From: Heliocidaris erythrogramma
Taxonomy: Eukaryota > Echinodermata > Echinoidea > Camarodonta > Echinometridae
Assembly (NCBI GenBank): GCA_025617745.1
Contig: CM046855.1
Span: 16,957,880 to 17,021,879, forward strand
Direction of reading: 5' to 3'
Length of the DNA: 64,000 bases
Each line of letters begins with the position of its first letter. Position 1 is the stretch's first letter. The notes beneath the pieces were generated by a model that searched no databases, was not told where the DNA came from, and saw nothing but the letters and a program-made list of their open reading frames with translations. Made by a program: the position numbers and the translations under genes. Below, piece by piece: positions 57,231 to 64,000 of this stretch.

Positions 57231-59540
57231 CCCACTCAGTATTATTTAGGGTACGTGTATGCTTGTTCCCTCCCTTTGAAAGCACCCCCCTATCTCAGGG
57301 CTGCCAAAATTTCTGAACCCCCCTATCGCGGGCTTTGCGCGGGCTTTTCCTGCCTTGGAGACCCCCCTAAATTCAGAACACTGCTCAATGTACCCCCCTA
57401 GCTCAGGTGAGCTCTCATTCCAACCCCATATCTCAGGACAGACACCAACCCCCCTCCCAAGTAAGCTGTCATTACAATACCTTGGAAGAGATGGGGGCCA
57501 GTGTTTCTACTTTTCAAAATGAAATAATCCTGGCTGAATGAGCTATCAAAACTAGCAGGAATTTCAGGAATTTGATCCTGGGATTTGATCAATTTTTCAA
57601 GATATTTCATAACCCCCCTTTTTTAATTTCTCAGGTGTCGAAGAGAGAGAGAGAGAAAGAAAAACACCCCCTTTTTTAATGAAATCTCCGGGTGAAAGAT
57701 AAAAAACACCCCCTTTTTTACAATTCACGGGCTGGATTGTGTCGCCCAAAAATACCCCTTTACCAGAGATTTTGGGAACACGCATGCGGTCCCTTCAACC
57801 TCCGAGTGGGGGGGCCGGGCTCTCTCCCCACCCTCTCTCTCTCTCTCTCTCTCCCCTTCTCTCTCTTCAACAACCATGTGCATGGTCATCCTTGTGCATG
57901 CATGACAGTGCTTTTCACTATCATGTATCATTTATATACAATTCAATATCCCCCTCAGGTCTCTTGTCTCCTGTTACAATGGATTTATTTTCTTTAGTAT
58001 GACATCCTTTTTTTCTTTCCTTCTCTCCTTGTGTTGTGTTATTTATTTAATATAAATATATGTACAATACATATGTCTACAGAGAAATTAGACGTATATT
58101 TAGAAATGACAAAAATTAAGCTATATACATCTGGATATCAGAGTCTACAACGTATCTTAATAAAAGCCTTTGGAATATATACCTCACTGTTATTTGGCAG
58201 TTAGTGCCATTAAAAACAATTGTTAATTTCCTCTGGAGTATGGCTGTAGCATGTTATTTTGTTTACCCACTTATTAGATGCTCGATTCACTTATTTGTTC
58301 CGGTGCAAAGATAACTTTATCTTTGATTATGATTGGGTTCTATGATACATTTGAGTACTCCTGAAGATCAAAATGACATCGGATACTTGTGTTCTGTACA
58401 TTCCTTTTTCTTTTTACTGCCCATAAATGTTAAAACCAGCCCCATTATTCGAGGAATGCATTCTGACATTTATTCTTAGAGTTTCAATTTCCATCGAAGG
58501 GGTTGTCATCTTCTCTTTGTCTTCACTGGTGGTCAGTTTCTTATCACATATGTGATGATTATAATGGTAATCTGCATTAATGTAGTGCTTAAAAATGAAG
58601 TAAATTATGTGCATGTATGGGGAAAGATAGAAAAGTTATAAATTTCATTTTTGGTGATAGAAATATGTCAAACCATATGTGGTTATGCTTCATGTTCTCA
58701 TCAAAAGAAAGCTGCACCTTTTATGAAGAAAAGAAATAATATTTGGAAATTTGAAGCAGAAGGATTTAGATTGTGTGTGTTTAAAGCAAATAATTTCTTT
58801 TGTATTATGTTTCCCTGTCTCTCTGGAAAGCGCACATATAAAAAGAAAAAAAAATATCTGTCAGAAATCTTATTTGTTTCACTAGTTTGAATTATCTTTG
58901 GATTCATGACAGTTCGAAATATTGAATCCTTCATTTATTTCTATAAATTCAGTTTTAAGGTTAACATTTGTGCTTGTCAATATCAACAAAATATGAAGAA
59001 TTGTGAAAGAGGGTGTTTTCTTATCTTTTGTTTAATTTTTGTCCTTCATTACTTAGTCATTTTGGAAAAGGGTTCTTTACATGTTTCTGCAACTTTTGCT
59101 ATGTTCTAACTTCAATCAGACCAAGGAGTTACCAGACCTAACTCCTAGATTAGACTGTTGTTTCAGTCTAATTTAATGCCCAATTAGGATTTTGCCTTGA
59201 CAACGAGCCTTTTCACACTGTCCATTTAGTTGAATGGAATGCTTCATCATGCCTTACAATAGGAATTTAATAATGTCTCTATTTACAGAAATAGTTTTCT
59301 TAAAATTAGATGAAACTAGTCTGATCTGATTTAAGAAGAGAGACAATACACTATCAGAAAATTATTTTTATGAAGTTATTTTAAAGTCATTTGTACTTTT
59401 ACATGAATGTAGATTTCCAAATATAGTATTCCATTAAATCTTAAACTGATAACTCTGTCATATGCGTATTAGACACAAGAGGCACATCATTAAAACATCT
59501 ATTGCACCCTTAATGAATACAATAGTTCTTTGATGATAAT

Positions 59541-59585
59541 GGGGGGGGGGGGGGGGTTTAGGGGGTTTAACCCCCCCCCCCCCCC
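59541..59585. repeat. Poly-G and poly-C arms around TTTAGGGGGTTTAA
   Basis: Sixteen G (59541-59556), TTTAGGGGGTTTAA, then fifteen C (59571-59585): a potential G:C hairpin or quadruplex/i-motif pair. Other C runs follow at 59707 and 59815. Assembly quality may be poor here. Confidence 0.85.
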
Positions 59586-61399
59586 TTGGGCTGCTAAGTA
59601 AAAATTTAATGTGCATAGAAAAACGCCATCATAATATGTCCAGACCCACACAGTATGTTCCTATAGCACTCTGTCTCAGGCTCAGCCTCAGGCAATAGGG
59701 TTTAACCCCCCCCCCTCCATTGCGTTAGTAAATGCCAGGAAAACATCACTTACGGGGGTTCAGAATCAAAATAGCAAAAAAAAATCGGCTCGCGGACATC
59801 GTCGTTGGGTCAAACCCCCCCCTTGGAAAAAAGCTAGATCCGCCCCTGAGAATGAAAATAAACAGCAGTGCAGATGATCCTGGGTTTGTACACATCCTTT
59901 CCTATCAAATTTCCCCCAGCCTTGAAGACCCTGACAGATTGCATGATACTGAATATCATGCAACACCCCTGACACGTGCTCTTAGCTTCAGCTTAATATT
60001 ACCCTACTCTTTCCCTTGGGCCGATGCTGTTTTCTATTCTGCCTTCTGCTTTTGCATTTTCCCCATCATCTTCTTTATGTTCATCAGTCTGCTTTGAACA
60101 CAATCAACTTTCCTATTGAGATTTAATTTGTAACTGAACTCTTTTGTCACATTCATACTACAAGCCAAGATGATTGCAGTGCTATCCGGTAGTTAATTGT
60201 CCCCAGGTCAACATAATTCACTCCCATTGCCATGGAAACGCACTATGCTGTGTCAGTGATGCATACAGAATGTGAGTAGAAGGATGGGTTGGTTTTCCCA
60301 AATCACACCACTGCCCTTTCATGTCTATAAATAAATGTTAGTCACAACTCATGAAGCCTTTATCTAAAGGGAAAATTTTCTGGATTGTTCTTTCTACAAA
60401 CGCATCACCAAATACTGCATACTATACTTTGAAGTAGTTTGTAGTGATGAGTTGTTTGAACTGTAAAATGACAGGGGAAGTGTGGGACGGTGGAACTAAT
60501 TTTAGAATTCCAAGAAAATGTGAAATGAGAGATATATTTAATAAAGGGTTCAGGCTTAGTCATTAATGGCAAAGTACAGAGTAATAATGCAGTTTGTATA
60601 CACGTATTTGAATGCTTGAAAGCACTCCCATGTTGATAATTGAGTGAAATTGAAATATTGGGAAGGACATTTACAGACAATGCAAGAAGGGGATACTATC
60701 TATCTTTTTCTTATTCAACCCAAATCCATTAGAAATACTATTATTACATCTCATGAATAAAGAGGAGATTTGTATATTTTTGCAACTGATGGGAGCTCAT
60801 ATTTTATTGGCGAAATTCATGATTATGATGAAGAGAGGTGCATTGAAAATATGAAGCATCACTTGTAAAACTGTCATGTTCTGCTAACACAGTGATAAAT
60901 TCATTACATGTGATCAATGACTGATTCATGTGAATTAAGAAAAGGTGCAAGTGTGTTTCTTGTTAAATTTTCAAGGAATGAGGTTTGCTGATTTGCCTAT
61001 CACCCCCCCCCCCCCTCACCGCATCCATGTGATGGAAGGAGGTGTTGTTTTGATGCTGAAGAATTGTATGGGAACTTATCCTCTTAAGATTACCTCTCAT
61101 CTATGAAGTGGACTGGCAGTTGTTTCCTATCAGAGCGAATCCTGATGTCTGTCGTTTTAATCAATACTCTTTTTAAGTCCTGGAAATAATCAAGTTCTCA
61201 AAGCTACCTGAATCATTAGTAGTATTATACCTGCTTGCAGTAGTATTCTAGATTTGGTGTTATGTCTCGACATCTGAGGATGAAATGGAACTGTTGATGA
61301 AAATGGAAAACTTGAATTCTTGACAAAGCATAATGAGACTTGAGTAACTATATTTATTAGTATATTTAGGTTCATAATCGGTATCAAGCTTTTTATGCA

Positions 61400-61930
61400 A
61401 TTGCAGGTGTTAGCCTCATTCTCGCGATAACCCAAGAACCATTTCAGGTATGAACTTTAAACTTGGTGCTAGTATGTATCACCATAGGAAGAGGATCTTA
61501 TTAGATTTTGGGATATGTAGGTCAAAAGTCAAAGGTTACAGGTCAATTTCTGAACTGGCAGTTGTTAGCCTTGTTAACGCGATATCTCAAGAACCATATG
61601 AGGTATGAACTTCAAACATGGTACTAGTATGTATCACCATAGTGAGACGAACTGATTGGAATTTTTTCACGTAGGTCAAAGGTGACGGGTCATAGAGGTC
61701 ATTATACAGGTGTATGTGAAATTAATGTTTTTTTACTTTTGCAATCACCATATCTCAACTATTTTGTATTCATGACTAGGAGGAGATAAAGTGATCAGAC
61801 TTTTGGGTTATAAGGTGTAAGGTCAAATGTCAAAGAGGTCAGTTAACATGTAATTATAGGCTCTTTATTCTGGTTATCACAATATTTCAAGCACAGTTTG
61901 AGCCATCAACTGAATTTAGGCGGAGGCATA
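61400..61930. repeat. DR1-bearing repeat related to the 46-kb array
   Basis: CATTCTCGCGATAACCCAAG (61419), GTTAACGCGATATCTCAAGA (61572) and a later relative mark units of about 152 bp. They contain AGGTCAAAAGTCAAAGGTTA (61519) and AGGTCAAAGGTGAC (61674), and end GGCGGAGGCATATAGGAGAC at 61920. Word order (CGCGATA, gap, AGGTCAAAGGTCA, GGCGGAGGCAT end) matches the element at 46197-47432, but sequences have diverged. Confidence 0.75.
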
Positions 61931-62248
61931 TAGGAGACGCAGTCGCAGTCATCTTGTTTAATTGAGATTTAATTAATATGACCACTTTGTAACATATTTG
62001 AATCCACATTTCAAACAAATTTTGATATTCTTTTCCTTGTGGACTGGAAGAGCTTGTCTTTGTGAGATTCAAAGTGGGTATATGAAATTCGATATCATTC
62101 ATTATGGTTTATATCAAATCATACAGTGAAAAACAAAACCATAATTACAATCTTTTGAAATTCTGTTTAGGGTACATCTGTTGGCTCTGTAATAGTAACA
62201 ATGGACATTTAAGATATGTTTTCATTTGTATTATTCTATCTCATGCAG

Positions 62249-62359
62249 ACTACCGAGAATTGGGACTGGTTTGAGGTTTGTTGTTCTTCTTCTCTCTTCA
62301 CATCTCTCTTTGATCAACCAAGTCAGCTCATTAGACAAGCACTTTGTTCCCACCATCAA
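62249..62359 (+). CDS. Exon candidate, 37 codons
   Basis: The acceptor ATTCTATCTCATGCAG and the perfect donor CAA|GTAAGT bound 111 nt. Two frames are open: phase 0 (TTENWDWFEVCCSSSLFTSL, then FDQPSQLIRQALCSHHQ) and phase 2 (LPRIGTGLRFVVLLLSSHLS, then LINQVSSLDKHFVPTIK). The second is helix-like and would suit the helical-repeat cluster. The splice signals are among the best outside the ERMARD gene; the family is not recognised. Confidence 0.45.
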
Positions 62360-62410
62360 GTAAGTATGAAGTTAACCCATTGACTAGTGAATGCTCTCAT
62401 GTCACTAGGC

Positions 62411-62411
<1 letters not shown>

Positions 62412-62449
<38 letters not shown>

Positions 62450-62772
62450 GCTGTTTCTTATATAGCGCCTTACCAGTTACAATGTAACCGACCAAAGCGC
62501 TTACAGCATTATTACCCCGGTCACTGGATTCAGTTGTGATTCTGCACATTATAGTGCACATTTTCCACTCCTCTGGGGAGCATTCCAGCCAGTCGCCTGT
62601 TTCCAAGCGCGCACATGCTAATCCAACCACAATGACGTTCGCATCCTACTGGGTGGAGAGGAGCACTGTAGATGAAATGCCTTGCTCAAGGGCATAAGTG
62701 CCGTGCTGGGGTTCGAACCCACGACCTTTGCATTCCCAGTCAAGTGATTAAACCACTCGACTATGACACCTA
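62412..62772 (-). mobile_element. tRNA-derived SINE, copy 2 (minus strand)
   Basis: On the minus strand: GGTGTCATAGTCGAGTGGTT (A box), perfect B box GGTTCGAACCC, then the body shared with 13853-14137 and a (TTA)n tail (TAA repeats on the + strand at about 62412-62449). This copy keeps an undamaged B box and about 60 nt (with CTTGAGCAAGGCATTTCATC) missing from copy 1. It lies just downstream of the exon candidate ending at 62359. Confidence 0.9.
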
Positions 62773-64000
62773 GCAGGTTTTCACGGGCAGTGGGTTAATT
62801 TCTTCACAAGATAGAGTCATGTAGTCAGGAAGAATCACACTTTTCTTACTTATAGTATTAACAGAGAGTAGACAAGCTCTCCTCCCTACCCTCAATATGA
62901 GGTTGATGTCTTCATAATAGAGAGTATACATTTACACTTTTCTATTTCTGGTATTATGGAGAGTAGTAGAGGAAGCACTTATACCCATGTTCGAGTATTC
63001 AGTTAATATCTTCATAAGATAAGGGTCATGTGATCAGGATTGCCCACACTTCTTGTTTTTGTGGTATTATTGAAGAGTAGACAAGCACTTCTGCCTAACC
63101 ACCCTCAAATTATTGTGAGTCACGAGAGCAGAGGTTTTCACGCTACCGTCATACTGTAAGCGTTATAATTAGACAAGTACTCTCCCTCCTCTTTAGGTAA
63201 GTAAATGTGGTCAATATCTTTATGAAGTATATAGCTGTGTGATTGCGGTTTTCTTGCAATACGTACTGGTGCACAAGATCGTCACCTTGTCTGCTCTCAA
63301 GTAAATATTAGGTTAACATCTTCATAAGATATTGGGGTTGTTCACATCATCATTATTATGTGGAAATATACAAGTATGGAATCTCTCTCTCCCACTCCTT
63401 CCTACTCTCAAGTAACCACATTGTCTGCTTAAAACTAGAAGGGCCTTAACTAAATGTGATATGAGTTGATGACCTTCTGGCTCTTAACACGAAACGATAA
63501 TCGGATTATCTCACATCATATTTGTGAGATGATGATGGGCGTTCACATCATCCATATTTATGGTATTTCTAAAGAGTGATCCTTTACTTTCTGCCTAGCC
63601 TGCCCAAGTGTGAGATTAATATTTCATGAGATAAGGCCTCATGAACGGAGTGAAACACACACTACTGTATGAATTGATGAAGGTCGTTCACACCATCCTG
63701 ATTTGTAGTTTTTTACCGTCAAGTAAAAAATGAGGTTAATATCTTCATAAGATAGTGCCTTATTATCAGGGTTCTTACCATCTTTAACTGTGATATGAAT
63801 ACCTCACCTGGGTCGAGTGTGGCAAATGTAAATAAATATTTTGCCATTGGAGGTTAGTGATGTGGCAGAGACTCAAACCAAGGAATTATCAAACCCTGTA
63901 CCTTTTGCTCCTCAGTCCAGTGTCTTATACACTTGGCTTTTAGTATTTTTAAAAGTTCTATTTGAAAATGTTTTACAAATATGTTGAAAAGTTTCAAGCA
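62773..64000. repeat. Degenerate ~100-bp repeat to the window end
   Basis: The phrase TTAATATCTTCATAAGATA recurs in degenerate form near 62905, 63005, 63215, 63316, 63615 and 63735, spaced at roughly multiples of 100-110 bp. Between them come related words such as GTATTATxGAAGAGTAGACA and CTCCCTACCCTCAA. It looks like an old minisatellite. The diverged hairpin copy at 63437-63500 is embedded in it. From about 63780 to the end nothing is recognised. Confidence 0.65.
63437..63500. repeat. Diverged copy of the 25.9-kb hairpin
   Basis: AGAAGGGCCTTAACTAAATG, then ATGAGTTGATGACCTTCTGG and CTCTTAACACGAAACGAT, follow the same order as the inner arms of the 25888-25970 hairpin (AGAAGGGCGTTAACT / AGTTAACGCCCTTCTGGCTC). 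The left outer arm is missing or mutated, so this copy no longer folds perfectly. Confidence 0.65.

Larger units (their letters stand above)
56036..62248. other. Repeat-rich interval
   Basis: Contents: CT microsatellite tracts at 56744-56850, 56948-57010, 57035-57070 and 57193-57225; a C-rich patch with repeated CCCCCCT words (57285-57450) and ACACCCCCTTTTTTA words (57600-57720); another CT tract (57832-57868); G16/C15 homopolymers (59541-59585); a fragment ending AGCTAGATCCGCCCCTGAG (59833-59851); and a DR1-bearing repeat (61400-61930). The Ser/Leu-rich open frames between 56617 and 57400 are products of the CT tracts. A frame at 56411-56593 has no recognisable family. Confidence 0.5.

Noticed and set aside
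56617..57401. Frames of up to 204 codons
   Set aside because: Almost wholly Ser/Leu/Phe from CT repeats.

Overview
The window is nuclear DNA from an animal. Genes are split into short exons (30 to 281 nt) with GT..AG introns, the DNA is AT-rich, and introns and spacers are full of short mobile elements and tandem repeats. The repeat types (tRNA-derived SINEs ending in TAA/ATT runs, foldback and MITE-like elements, arrays with stacked AGGTCA words, short TTAGGG/CCCTAA islands) and the divergence of the one gene I can name suggest a marine invertebrate deuterostome. A sea urchin or other echinoderm is my best guess; this is inference, not proof.

Region 1 (1-4160) is non-coding upstream DNA with a 667-bp foldback element, a telomere-like patch and a tRNA-derived SINE head. 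Region 2 (4161-20170) holds the best-supported gene, on the + strand: a homologue of ERMARD (ER membrane-associated RNA degradation protein; C6orf70; DUF4209). Thirteen exons join in a continuous frame of 1808 nt (602 codons plus 2 nt), from an ATG with an upstream in-frame stop to a splice donor at 20171. Two R-x4-H motifs, typical of HEPN-type RNases, are intact (residues 203-208 and 387-392). The C-terminal exon or exons, expected to encode a membrane segment, were not found with certainty. The introns hold a long-TIR transposon (8489-9783), a 208-bp MITE (10941-11148), a CT tract abutting exon 8, a SINE, a pogo/Tigger-like element (14138-14913) and a seven-copy 157-bp array with a trimeric higher-order structure (17001-18080).

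Region 3 (20171-37347) has no confident exon. It holds MITEs, a near-perfect 34-bp-arm hairpin, a 157-bp-period array with nuclear-receptor-like DR1 words, and a 290-bp unit present in tandem and then inverted, containing a tRNA-like module. Region 4 (37348-41320) holds a cluster of plausible + strand exons whose translations are leucine-rich and helical, like ARM/HEAT repeats. Most junctions are in phase, but I cannot name the protein. Further isolated exon candidates lie at 45653, 48107, 55970 and 62249, so a second long gene may run through the right half. Region 5 (41321-64000) is otherwise repeats: MITEs of at least four families, a 151-bp array, a DR1-bearing relative at 61.4-61.9 kb, CT/GA tracts, homopolymer C/G runs, a second SINE copy and a degenerate repeat of about 100 bp at the right end.

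No bacterial-type operon, CRISPR array, rRNA or intact transposase/reverse-transcriptase gene is visible.
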